Of a stretch of DNA of 6,017 nucleotides, positions 1 to 5,914 are shown one piece after another. Position 1 is the stretch's first letter; every line of letters begins with the position of its first letter. Source of the stretch: Rhodococcus sp. (in: high G+C Gram-positive bacteria) (lineage in GTDB: Bacteria > Actinomycetota > Actinomycetes > Mycobacteriales > Mycobacteriaceae); assembly GCA_012515885.1 (NCBI GenBank), contig JAAYXN010000286.1:1-6017 (forward strand), given 5' to 3'. The notes under the pieces were generated by a model, which did not search any database, was not told the DNA's origin, and saw only the letters and a program-made list of their open reading frames with translations. The position numbers were made by a program, and so were the translations under genes.

Positions 1-303
1 GAAGTTTTCCCAGTCAATTACGCACTGGGTGAGGGCACCGTGGTGTTCCGCACCGGCGAGGGCGACAAGTTGGCGGAGCTGACGGTGTACCCGGACATCG
101 CGTTCGAGGTCGATCACGTTGGTGACACGGAAGCATGGAGTGTCGTCCTGCATGGCCGCGCGCGGACGCTGATTCGTTTCGACGAGATCGCCAAGGCGGA
201 AGAGTTGGATCTGCATTCGTGGGCGCCGGGCGAGAAATACAACTTCGTGGTCATTGATCCGACGGAGCTGACGGGCCGCAAGTTCGTGCGCTCAGCCGAG
301 TAA
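1..303 (+). CDS. pyridoxamine 5'-phosphate oxidase family protein, 3' part
   Basis: The reading frame is open from the first base and stops with TAA at 301-303, so about 100 C-terminal residues are visible and the start lies outside the window. The pattern PVNYALGEGTVVFRT, then AFEVDH, a WSVVLHGRA strand, a WAPGE segment and a final ITPTE-like strand (VIDPTELTGR) fits the split-barrel flavin-binding fold of the Pyridox_ox_2 type. Members of this group bind FMN, F420 or heme and are mostly small cytosolic oxidoreductases with unassigned substrates. True PdxH activity is not implied. The missing N-terminal part should be about 30-45 residues. The family call rests on remembered sequence patterns, and the exact subfamily (FMN or F420) cannot be decided here. 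Confidence 0.8.
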   Translation, partial: EVFPVNYALGEGTVVFRTGEGDKLAELTVYPDIAFEVDHVGDTEAWSVVLHGRARTLIRFDEIAKAEELDLHSWAPGEKYNFVVIDPTELTGRKFVRSAE

Positions 304-310
304 GCGGCTG
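293..310 (+). terminator. short hairpin over the stop codon of the first gene (weak terminator candidate)
   Basis: CAGCCG (293-298) and CGGCTG (305-310) form a perfect six-base stem with a six-base loop that contains the TAA stop. No T-run follows, so it is at best a U-tract-less terminator of the kind proposed for actinobacteria. It may also be chance. Confidence 0.25.
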
Positions 311-320
311 CGTCACGGGT

Positions 321-333
321 TAGCCTCTGGGCA
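321..333 (+). promoter_or_regulatory. candidate leaderless promoter of the HIT gene (-10 TAGCCT)
   Basis: TAGCCT at 321-326 fits the actinobacterial -10 consensus TANNNT. Exactly six bases separate it from the ATG at 333, so transcription would begin at or next to the A of the start codon. There is no convincing Shine-Dalgarno sequence and no clear -35 hexamer. The same geometry is found before two other genes in the window, which strengthens the call. Confidence 0.5.
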
Positions 334-758
334 TGGCTTCCATCTTCAGCAAGATCATCAATGGTGAACTGCCCGGCCGCTTTGTGTGGAAGGACGACGA
401 TGTTGTCGCGTTTTTGACCATTTCGCCGGTCACGCAGGGGCATACTCTCGTCGTTCCGCGGCAAGAGGTCGATCAGTGGCAGGACGTCGACGGCGAGTTG
501 TTCGCCAAGGTCTCAGATGTGGCGCGCACGGTGGGCCGCGCTGTCCGCAGCGCGTTCGACGCCCCGCGTGCTGGCCTGCTCATCGCTGGCCTGGAGGTTC
601 CGCATCTGCACCTGCATGTCTTTCCTGCCTACGACATGAGCGATTTCGATATCAGCAAGGCTGACCCGTCACCCAAACCTGAGTCGCTTGATGAGGCTGC
701 GTCGCGTATCCGCAACGCGTTGCGGGCACAGGGAGATGGCCAGTTCGTCGCCGAGTAA
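333..758 (+). CDS. HIT (histidine triad) family protein
   Basis: This is a 141-residue cytosolic protein of the histidine triad superfamily, whose members hydrolyse or transfer nucleotidyl groups (AMP-lysine, ApnA and similar substrates). The N-terminal SIFSKIINGELP and the GHTLVVPR segment (36-43) are typical HIT strands. The catalytic triad is H91-L-H93-L-H95-V-F, with H93 as the expected nucleophile. The residues before the triad read AGLEVP, whereas classical Hint/Fhit proteins have a conserved glutamine (GQxV) there. An actinobacterial subfamily lacks it as well, from what I recall. About 40 residues follow the triad, giving a length typical of short HIT proteins. The start at 333 is supported by full alignment of the N-terminus with the family and by a leaderless promoter. 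The gene begins 29 bases after the preceding stop. The physiological substrate is unknown. Confidence 0.93.
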   Translation: MASIFSKIINGELPGRFVWKDDDVVAFLTISPVTQGHTLVVPRQEVDQWQDVDGELFAKVSDVARTVGRAVRSAFDAPRAGLLIAGLEVPHLHLHVFPAYDMSDFDISKADPSPKPESLDEAASRIRNALRAQGDGQFVAE

Positions 759-784
759 GGGACGCATAACGGGCGCGAAATCGC

Positions 785-824
785 CATGTCGCCGGTGTGG
801 CCAAACGGCTACAGTGGCGACATG
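785..824 (+). promoter_or_regulatory. promoter of the repeat-protein gene with flanking 9-base inverted repeat
   Basis: TACAGT at 810-815 is a TANNNT -10 element six bases before the ATG at 822, giving a leaderless start. A perfect inverted repeat brackets it: CATGTCGCC at 785-793 and GGCGACATG at 816-824, with a 22-base spacer. The arms lie 31 bases apart, about three helical turns, and the right arm includes the start codon. This could be an operator. In read-through RNA from the HIT gene it could also form a hairpin that hides the start codon. No binding protein can be named. Confidence 0.45.
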
Positions 825-1640
825 AACCTGGGCTCGATGAATCTGGCTTCACTCCTCACCGCACCAATCCGCGTGGGTTTAGCGGTCACTGAGGCGGGGC
901 TGGGGGTCGCTGAGTTGACGGTGTCGACGGTGCGTGCGGCAGTGTCGGCGACGGGTTCTGCAACGTCGCATTCGGCGTCCTCGATTGCTGGCCCGTGGAG
1001 CCTGGTGAGCCAGTTGTCGACGTTGACGTCGACGGACCGCCCGCTGGGGCAAGCGTTGGCTCCAGGTGGCCCGCTCGATAGGTTGCTCGCTCCTGGTGGT
1101 CCGGTTGATCGTTTGACGGCAACGGGCGGGACGTTGGAGCGTCTCCTAGAAACTGGCGGACCATTGGACCGGGTTCTTGCGAAGGGCGGCCCGTTAGATC
1201 GGGTCCTTGCTGAGGACGGGACGCTGGAACGTCTCCTCGCTACCGGCGGATTGTTGGACAGGCTGACTGCGCCCGATGGCCCTCTGGAGCGGTTGACCGC
1301 TGAAGACGGCGCGTTGGAGCGGTTGACAGCGGAGGGCGGTCTTGTTGATCGCGCGATCGCCGAGGATGGCATCCTCGAATCCCTACTTGCTGAAGATGGC
1401 GCACTGGAACGAATTCTGGCTGAGGGCGGCCCGCTGGATCAGATTGTGGCGCTGTCGGAGACGTTGACGGCGTTGGCTCCGAGCATTGAGCGGATGGGCG
1501 AGAGCGTGCAGCTGCTTCAGGAAACGGTGGGCACACTCAGCGCCGCTGTTGGCCCGCTCGGTGATCTTGCTGGCCGCCTCCCGGGCCGCTGGCTCGGCAA
1601 GGGCAGCGGACGCCACGACCGCCCCGAAATCCAGTTCTAG
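822..1640 (+). CDS. hypothetical protein with about 13 tandem decapeptide repeats
   Basis: I do not recognise a characterised homologue. The 272-residue product has three parts. Residues 1-74 are Ala/Val/Ser/Thr-rich and contain a likely amphipathic helix (about 8-40, TAPIRVGLAVTEAGLGVAEL) with no clear signal peptide. Residues 75-214 are tandem decads of consensus L-[DE]-R-[LVI]-[LT]-A-x-[GD]-G-x: twelve well-kept units (85-204; bases 1074-1433) with a degenerate unit on each side. Residues 215-272 hold an apolar helix pair ending in GPLGDLAGRLPGRW, a tail I recall from uncharacterised actinobacterial proteins. The repeats differ at DNA level, so the period is kept by selection and not by a recent expansion; units 9 and 10 (1284-1343) are the most alike. 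An upstream in-frame ATG at 786 was rejected because the -10 and six-base spacing point to 822. Membrane- or granule-associated helical scaffolding is only a guess. Confidence 0.8.
   Translation: MNLGSMNLASLLTAPIRVGLAVTEAGLGVAELTVSTVRAAVSATGSATSHSASSIAGPWSLVSQLSTLTSTDRPLGQALAPGGPLDRLLAPGGPVDRLTATGGTLERLLETGGPLDRVLAKGGPLDRVLAEDGTLERLLATGGLLDRLTAPDGPLERLTAEDGALERLTAEGGLVDRAIAEDGILESLLAEDGALERILAEGGPLDQIVALSETLTALAPSIERMGESVQLLQETVGTLSAAVGPLGDLAGRLPGRWLGKGSGRHDRPEIQF
1044..1463 (+). repeat. 30-base coding tandem repeat array (14 units, 12 well kept)
   Basis: Fourteen consecutive in-frame 30-base units encode decads such as LDRLLAPGGP, LERLLETGGP, LDRVLAKGGP and LERLTAEDGA. The first (1044-1073) and last (1434-1463) are degenerate. 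Position 1 is Leu or Val, position 2 acidic, position 3 Arg in nearly all units, position 9 Gly in all complete units, and position 8 alternates between Gly and Asp. There is no insertion or deletion across the array. Confidence 0.9.
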
Positions 1641-1677
1641 AGCAGCGATTCGACCTGAACTTCAGTTCTGGGCCACT

Positions 1678-2562
1678 TCACTCTTCAGCCGCTATCGACT
1701 CGCGGAGCGCTTCAATAACGGCAGCCATCGCCGGTACCGCTGCACCGCCCGTGCGCACCACCCCACACACAGGGATGCGCAGCCGATTGTGGGTTTCGTG
1801 CATGAACTGCAAACCCTTACTGGGGGTATCCCCCGCATTCGACGGATACAGCACCGTCCACGCGCGCGGGTTAGTAATCACGTCCAGTACGGCCCGGTGA
1901 TCGCGCGCGACCGCCGGGCCCAACTGCATGCGCCGTCCCACTTCTTCAAAAGCGTTTTCGACGACGGAGTGAATCAGCACCTGGCTTTGCCGCGGCGGCA
2001 GCAGTAGCGGATAGGGGGCTAGCTCCCCGATTTCGACCTTCGAGAACGCGGACAGCGGGTGCTCGCGCGAGGTCACAATCATCAAGTCTTCGACGCCAAG
2101 CGCCACTGATTCCAGGCCCGGCCGATCCGCACTCCCTCGAATTAGGGCGATATCGGCGTCACCAGCGACGACGGCGTCGATTCGGTCGGTGAAGCTCTTG
2201 ATGACGAACTCAATGTCCATGTCGCCGTATTGCTCGCGCACGCGTGAGATGGCATCGAGGCTGCGGTTCGCGAAGCTCATATTGGCGGCGATCCGAATCC
2301 GGTTCCGCGGCTCGCGCGCCACCGCGAACGCTTTTGCTTCCAGACTCATCACCTGCTGAGCGATCGGCACCAGCCGCGAACCTGCAGGGGTGATCCGCAC
2401 GACGCGCGTCGACCGTTCAAACAGCGAAGTGCCCAGTTCCTGCTCCAGCCGGGTCACCTGGTGGCTGATCGCGGACTGCGAGATAAAGCAGCGCTGCGCG
2501 GCGCGGGAGAAGCTCAGTTCTTCGCTGACCGCGAGGAAGTAGCGGAGCTGCCGAAAGTCCAT
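1678..2562 (-). CDS. LysR-type transcriptional regulator
   Basis: This is a 294-residue DNA-binding regulator of normal LysR length. The winged helix-turn-helix is at the N-terminus (MDFRQLRYFLAVSEELSFSR, then AAQRCFISQSAISHQVTRLE at about 21-40 and the wing LFERSTRVVRITPAG at 47-61). A linker helix follows (about 62-86), then a periplasmic-binding-like effector domain from about residue 88 (RIRIAAN) to the end. Such proteins act as tetramers and usually control their own gene and the divergent neighbour, here ndh. The single effector-domain cysteine (in IPVCGVV) does not match the OxyR Cys pair, so thiol-based peroxide sensing of the OxyR type is not supported; the ligand is unknown. The start at 2562 fits the family N-terminus and lies six bases downstream of a TAAGAT -10 element, again suggesting a leaderless mRNA. 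It converges with the repeat-protein gene, with 37 bases between the stops and no clear terminator there. Confidence 0.95.
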   Translation of the reverse strand: MDFRQLRYFLAVSEELSFSRAAQRCFISQSAISHQVTRLEQELGTSLFERSTRVVRITPAGSRLVPIAQQVMSLEAKAFAVAREPRNRIRIAANMSFANRSLDAISRVREQYGDMDIEFVIKSFTDRIDAVVAGDADIALIRGSADRPGLESVALGVEDLMIVTSREHPLSAFSKVEIGELAPYPLLLPPRQSQVLIHSVVENAFEEVGRRMQLGPAVARDHRAVLDVITNPRAWTVLYPSNAGDTPSKGLQFMHETHNRLRIPVCGVVRTGGAAVPAMAAVIEALRESIAAEE

Positions 2563-2572
2563 GCCGACATCT

Positions 2573-2606
2573 TACTTATGAGCGATCCAGATAATACTTT
2601 TGCGAT
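2573..2606. promoter_or_regulatory. candidate LysR operator: T-N11-A dyad and direct repeat
   Basis: TTAT (2576-2579) and ATAA (2591-2594) are separated by exactly 11 bases, the T-N11-A form typical of LysR-family boxes. Overlapping it is an imperfect direct repeat, TACTTATGAGCGAT (2573-2586) and TACTTTTGCGAT (2595-2606), with a 22-base period, about two helical turns. The block runs from the edge of the lysR -10 element back to about -44, suited to autorepression and to activation or repression of ndh. Only four bases per arm are symmetric, so the dyad alone is weak evidence. Confidence 0.4.
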
Positions 2607-2688
2607 TCACCCAGCTAAGTGGCTAACAGGGGCACCTAGTCCCTACCGTTGCTGTCATACATCGAAAGCAACACAGATGAGTAACAGC

Positions 2689-2695
2689 GGAGGGG
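2689..2695 (+). promoter_or_regulatory. Shine-Dalgarno sequence that fixes the ndh start
   Basis: GGAGGGG ends eight bases before the ATG at 2704 and is the best ribosome-binding site in the window. The in-frame ATG at 2677 has no such site upstream and would add only nine residues before this one. Confidence 0.8.
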
Positions 2696-2703
2696 TAGTC
2701 GTA

Positions 2704-4044
2704 ATGAACGAAGTGCAGGCTCGTACCGGTACCAACACCGACACGGTCATCGTCGGCTCAGGTTTCGGCGCACTTGCTGCAGCGAAGAAGCTGGGCAAGG
2801 CGGGCAAGCGATTCGTCCTCATTTCCGAAACTACCGAGCATCTCTTCCAGCCGCTGCTATACCAAGTGGCTACCGGCGTCCTCTCGCCCGCGGAGATCGC
2901 TCCCCCTGTTCGCGCGATTCTCGCCAAGTACCCCACCGCCGACGTGCGTCTGGGCCGCGTCATCGACGTCCGCCCTGACGACCACGAGGTCGACTACGTC
3001 GCGAACGGTGTTGTCCACACCATCGGCTACACGTCGCTGATCGCCGCGACCGGTGCACGCCAGGCCTACTTTGGCCGCGACGAGTTCGAGAAGGTCACCT
3101 ACGCACTCAAAACTGTCGAGGACGCCGAGAAGCTTCGCGACCAGATTCTGCGCTGCTTCGAAGAAGCCCACACCGAGACCGATGCGCAGCGCCGGCGCGA
3201 TCTGCTCAGCTTTGTGGTGATCGGCGCGGGCCCCACCGGTGTCGAGTTGGCGGGTCAGATTCAAGAGCTGGCCAACCGCTACTTTGAGCGCGCCTACCGC
3301 GGAATCACCGCGGACGAGGTGACGGTGACTCTCGTCGACGGCGCCGGCGAGGCTCTGCCAGCATTTGGCGGCAAGCTCAGCGAGTACACCAAGACGTCGC
3401 TGGAGAAGGCTGGCGTCGAGGTCATTCTCAACACGATGGTCACCGACATTGACGAGCACGGCGCGACGCTGTCGGCACCGAGCACCGGAATGAGCAAGCG
3501 CGTTACCGCGGAGACGATCGTGTGGTCGGCGGGCGTGCGCGCCAACGACTTCGCGGGCGTTCTTGCTGAACGCACCGGCTGCGAGACGGACCGTGCTGGA
3601 CGACTGCTGGTCAACCCGGACCTAACTGTTGGCGCCCACGCCGATGTCTTCGCTATCGGCGATATGACCAACCTCAACAACCTGCCTGGCGTCTCGCCGG
3701 TCGCGATGCAGGGTGGTCGCCACGTCGCTAAGACGATCACCGGAAAGATTGAGCGCGGCACCGAGTTCCGCTACCTGGACAAGGGCAGCATGGCGATCAT
3801 CAATCGCTTCCGCGCTGTCACTCGCGTCGCGAAGGTCGAGCTGACCGGCGTCATCGCGTGGCTGGCATGGTTGGCCGTCCACCTCTACTACGTGACGGGA
3901 ATGCGTAACCGCACCATCACCGTGATGTCGTGGATCGGTTCGTTTATTGGCCGCCAGCGTCCGCACTTCCACTTGGCGCAGGATCCCCGGATGGTCGCGA
4001 GCGCTGCGGGTACAGATAGCCCCAGCCAGTCGCAGGCCGCGTAG
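2704..4044 (+). CDS. ndh: type II NADH:quinone oxidoreductase (NDH-2)
   Basis: This is a 446-residue flavoprotein that oxidises NADH and reduces membrane quinone (menaquinone in this group) without pumping protons. The first Rossmann motif, for FAD, is TVIVGSGFGALAAAKKL (G18-A23), followed by HLFQPLLYQVATG (46-58), a signature shared with mycobacterial Ndh. The second nucleotide motif, for NADH, is VVIGAGPTGVELAG (G174-G179). The FAD-contacting FAIGD motif ends at D320 and is followed by PVAMQGGRHVA near the quinone site. A C-terminal hydrophobic amphipathic stretch (about 380-399, LTGVIAWLAWLAVHLYYVTG) anchors it to the inner face of the membrane. The third glycine of the first GxGxxG is alanine here (GSGFGA). 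The start at 2704 is set by a strong Shine-Dalgarno sequence; the open frame reaching back to 2461 runs antisense through lysR and is not coding. It is divergent from a LysR gene and closed by a strong terminator, so probably monocistronic. Confidence 0.95.
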   Translation: MNEVQARTGTNTDTVIVGSGFGALAAAKKLGKAGKRFVLISETTEHLFQPLLYQVATGVLSPAEIAPPVRAILAKYPTADVRLGRVIDVRPDDHEVDYVANGVVHTIGYTSLIAATGARQAYFGRDEFEKVTYALKTVEDAEKLRDQILRCFEEAHTETDAQRRRDLLSFVVIGAGPTGVELAGQIQELANRYFERAYRGITADEVTVTLVDGAGEALPAFGGKLSEYTKTSLEKAGVEVILNTMVTDIDEHGATLSAPSTGMSKRVTAETIVWSAGVRANDFAGVLAERTGCETDRAGRLLVNPDLTVGAHADVFAIGDMTNLNNLPGVSPVAMQGGRHVAKTITGKIERGTEFRYLDKGSMAIINRFRAVTRVAKVELTGVIAWLAWLAVHLYYVTGMRNRTITVMSWIGSFIGRQRPHFHLAQDPRMVASAAGTDSPSQSQAA

Positions 4045-4065
4045 CGCCTGCAAACAGACGTCACT

Positions 4066-4119
4066 ACAAGGTGGTGTGAACACGCTTGCCGTGTTCACAC
4101 CACCTTGTGTCGTTTTCTT
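4066..4119 (+). terminator. strong intrinsic terminator after ndh
   Basis: A perfect 19-base stem (4066-4084 pairing with 4090-4108) with a five-base CTTGC loop begins 21 bases after the ndh stop and is followed within five bases by a T-rich run (TTTTCTT, 4113-4119). The stem is longer than most bacterial terminators and isolates ndh from the downstream gene. The opposite side has no A-run, so it should work mainly on the plus strand. Confidence 0.93.
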
Positions 4120-4186
4120 CGCATCGTTTTTGCGCCCTGTTCGTTCTGGCATGCAACGCTCGGCTCGCGGGTCGCGTCAGCGCATG

Positions 4187-4222
4187 TAAAATTCACCCGC
4201 CGTTGAAATTCTACTCACGACG
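4187..4222 (+). promoter_or_regulatory. candidate promoter of the GOGAT-like gene (-10 TAAAAT)
   Basis: TAAAAT at 4187-4192, in the AT-rich patch between the terminator and the ATG at 4223, is close to the consensus -10. It would give a leader of about 24 bases. No -35 match and no purine-rich ribosome site are evident. The remaining stretch 4120-4186 shows nothing else I can name. Confidence 0.5.
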
Positions 4223-5914
4223 ATGGGGCGCAACGTGTTACGTGTACTGATCGTTCTTGCTGTTTTTCTTACGGGAAGTGCCGGATTGGCCGTCGGTATC
4301 AGCACTCAATGGTGGTGGCTGGCCATCTTGGGATGCCTCGTGATCCTCGCGTCCTTCCTCGGTGTCTACGACCTGATCCAAACGCACCACAGCATCACGC
4401 GGAACTATCCGATCCTCGGACACATGCGCTTCTGGATCGAACACATCCGGCCAGAAGTTCGGCAGTACTTCATCGAGTCCAACACCGATGGAATGCCGTT
4501 CGACCGGGAGACCCGCGATCTGGTGTACGACCGCGCTAAAGGCAATCACGGTGAAGAGCCGTTCGGCACTCAGCGCGACGTCAACGCCGCCGACTACGAG
4601 TTCGTCGCTCACTCACTGCGCGCCAAGCCCAAGCCCGATACCCCGGCTCCGCGCGTCCGATTGGGTGGACCGCAGTGCTCGAAGCCGTATGACATTGCGC
4701 TGCTTAATGTCTCCGCGATGAGCTTTGGCTCGCTGTCGGGCAACGCGATCGCCGCCCTCAACGGCGGCGCGGCCCGCGGCGGCTTCGCTCATGACACCGG
4801 CGAAGGATCGGTATCGAGGTATCACACCCAGTACGGCGGCGACCTCATCATGGAGGTTGCGTCCGGCTATTTCGGCTGCCGCACACCAGATGGCCGCTTC
4901 GACGGCGAAAAGTTTGCCGAGCGCGCCCAGCTTGATCAGGTCAAAGCCATCAATCTGAAGATCTCGCAGGGCGCTAAGCCTGGACTCGGTGGCCTGCTGC
5001 CCGGCGCGAAAGTCAACGCCGATGTTGCTGAGGCGCGCGGTGTGGAGATCGGCACCACCGTGGTCTCGCCGCCCGCGCACTCGACATTCACCACTCCCCT
5101 GGAACTGATCGATTTCATCGACGAACTGCGCGAACTCAGTGGCGGCAAGCCGGTGGGCTTCAAAATCTGCATTGGTTCGCGTCGCGAGTTCCTGGCCATC
5201 GCCAAGGCGATGGTGGCCCGCAACAGCACCCCCGACTTCATCATTGTTGACGGCTCTGAGGGTGGAACGGGCGCAGCGCCTGTCGAGTTCGAAGACCACG
5301 TCGGTATGCCCCTGACTGAGGCGTTGATGTTTGTCCATAACGCCCTTGTCGGCGTGGGTGTGCGTGACCGCATCAAGATCGGTGCGAGTGGCAAGATCGC
5401 TACCGGCATCGACATCGTCAAACGTATCTGCCAGGGCGCGGACTTCACCCTGTCCGCTCGCGCAATGATGTTCGCGGTCGGATGCATCCAAGCGCAGGCC
5501 TGCCACACCAATGCCTGCCCCACTGGTGTCGCTACCCAGGATCCGGCCCGCGCCCGCGCACTTGTTGTCCCCGATAAAATTGAGCGCGTCTACCAGTACC
5601 AGAAGCACACGGTGGACTCAGCTCGCCAGATCGTCGCGTCTATGGGTCTCGATAGTTTCGGCCAGCTCAACCCGCACAAGCTTCTGCGCCGCATCGACGC
5701 GCAGCACACCATGACCTACGGCGATCTGTACGACTGGCTCACTCCCCGGCAGCTACTTACCGAACCGCCACTGTCCTGGCAACGGGATTGGCGTGAGGCT
5801 GCGGCCGATACGTTTGAGCCGGACAGTCACCGCAACGCCACCGCGCACGCGATGAACCGTTCGGTTATCGAGTGGCAGCGTCCTTCACTTGATGATCCGA
5901 TGCCGGTCCACTGA
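4223..5914 (+). CDS. membrane-anchored FMN-binding glutamate synthase-like protein
   Basis: This 563-residue protein carries the central FMN/iron-sulfur domain of glutamate synthase behind two N-terminal membrane helices (about 5-26 and 30-52). A conserved region after the helices (YPILGHMRFWIEHIRPEVRQ) is typical of this stand-alone family, which includes Bacillus YerD. The TIM-barrel synthase domain covers roughly 145-480: SAMSFGSLSGNAIAALN, HDTGEGSVSRYH, LKISQGAKPGLGG, VDGSEGGTGAAP (342-353) and the FMN phosphate loop GASGK (387-391). C421, C427 and C432 have the C-x5-C-x4-C spacing of the GltB [3Fe-4S] cluster, followed by PTGVATQ. It lacks the N-terminal glutaminase domain and the C-terminal beta-helix domain of GltB, and no gltD lies nearby, so classical GOGAT activity is doubtful; substrate and electron donor are unknown. 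The ATG at 4223 keeps the first helix complete. The 3' end probably overlaps a convergent gene. Confidence 0.93.
   Translation: MGRNVLRVLIVLAVFLTGSAGLAVGISTQWWWLAILGCLVILASFLGVYDLIQTHHSITRNYPILGHMRFWIEHIRPEVRQYFIESNTDGMPFDRETRDLVYDRAKGNHGEEPFGTQRDVNAADYEFVAHSLRAKPKPDTPAPRVRLGGPQCSKPYDIALLNVSAMSFGSLSGNAIAALNGGAARGGFAHDTGEGSVSRYHTQYGGDLIMEVASGYFGCRTPDGRFDGEKFAERAQLDQVKAINLKISQGAKPGLGGLLPGAKVNADVAEARGVEIGTTVVSPPAHSTFTTPLELIDFIDELRELSGGKPVGFKICIGSRREFLAIAKAMVARNSTPDFIIVDGSEGGTGAAPVEFEDHVGMPLTEALMFVHNALVGVGVRDRIKIGASGKIATGIDIVKRICQGADFTLSARAMMFAVGCIQAQACHTNACPTGVATQDPARARALVVPDKIERVYQYQKHTVDSARQIVASMGLDSFGQLNPHKLLRRIDAQHTMTYGDLYDWLTPRQLLTEPPLSWQRDWREAAADTFEPDSHRNATAHAMNRSVIEWQRPSLDDPMPVH

Larger units (their letters stand above)
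2563..2703. promoter_or_regulatory. divergent lysR/ndh control region
   Basis: Toward lysR (minus strand) the -10 element TAAGAT occupies 2569-2574, six bases before the ATG. Toward ndh, the only TANNNT matches on the plus strand are TACTTT (2595-2600) and TACCGT (2644-2649). The second would give a leader of about 48 bases carrying the Shine-Dalgarno sequence at 2689-2695. Neither has a convincing -35 hexamer, so the ndh start point remains open. The operator candidates are listed separately. Confidence 0.55.

Noticed and set aside
786..821. Upstream ATG of the repeat-protein gene
   Set aside because: It has no ribosome site, its 12 extra codons contain the -10 element, and the ATG itself arises from the left arm of the inverted repeat.
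809..1372. 187-codon minus-strand frame opposite the repeat gene
   Set aside because: It is an Arg/Ser/Pro-rich mirror of the plus-strand decad repeats. The periodicity makes open antisense frames likely, and the plus strand has the start signals and the sensible protein.
1641..1677. Terminator between the convergent repeat gene and lysR
   Set aside because: Only a short dyad (GAACT/AGTTC, 1657-1668) with a two-base loop and no T-run is present, too weak to call.
2461..2703. N-terminal extension of the ndh frame by 81 codons
   Set aside because: It runs antisense through the start of lysR, has no family similarity, and ends just before a strong Shine-Dalgarno sequence and ATG that fit the NDH-2 N-terminus.
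2857..3459. 200-codon and neighbouring minus-strand frames opposite ndh
   Set aside because: They are shadows of a well-conserved enzyme in GC-rich DNA, with no recognisable domain.
3947..4189. Small plus-strand frame across the ndh end and terminator
   Set aside because: It overlaps ndh in another frame and reads through the terminator stem; no start signal or domain was seen.
4613..5608. 331-codon minus-strand frame opposite the GOGAT-like gene
   Set aside because: It is a long shadow frame favoured by third-position GC bias. The plus strand carries all the FMN and cluster motifs.
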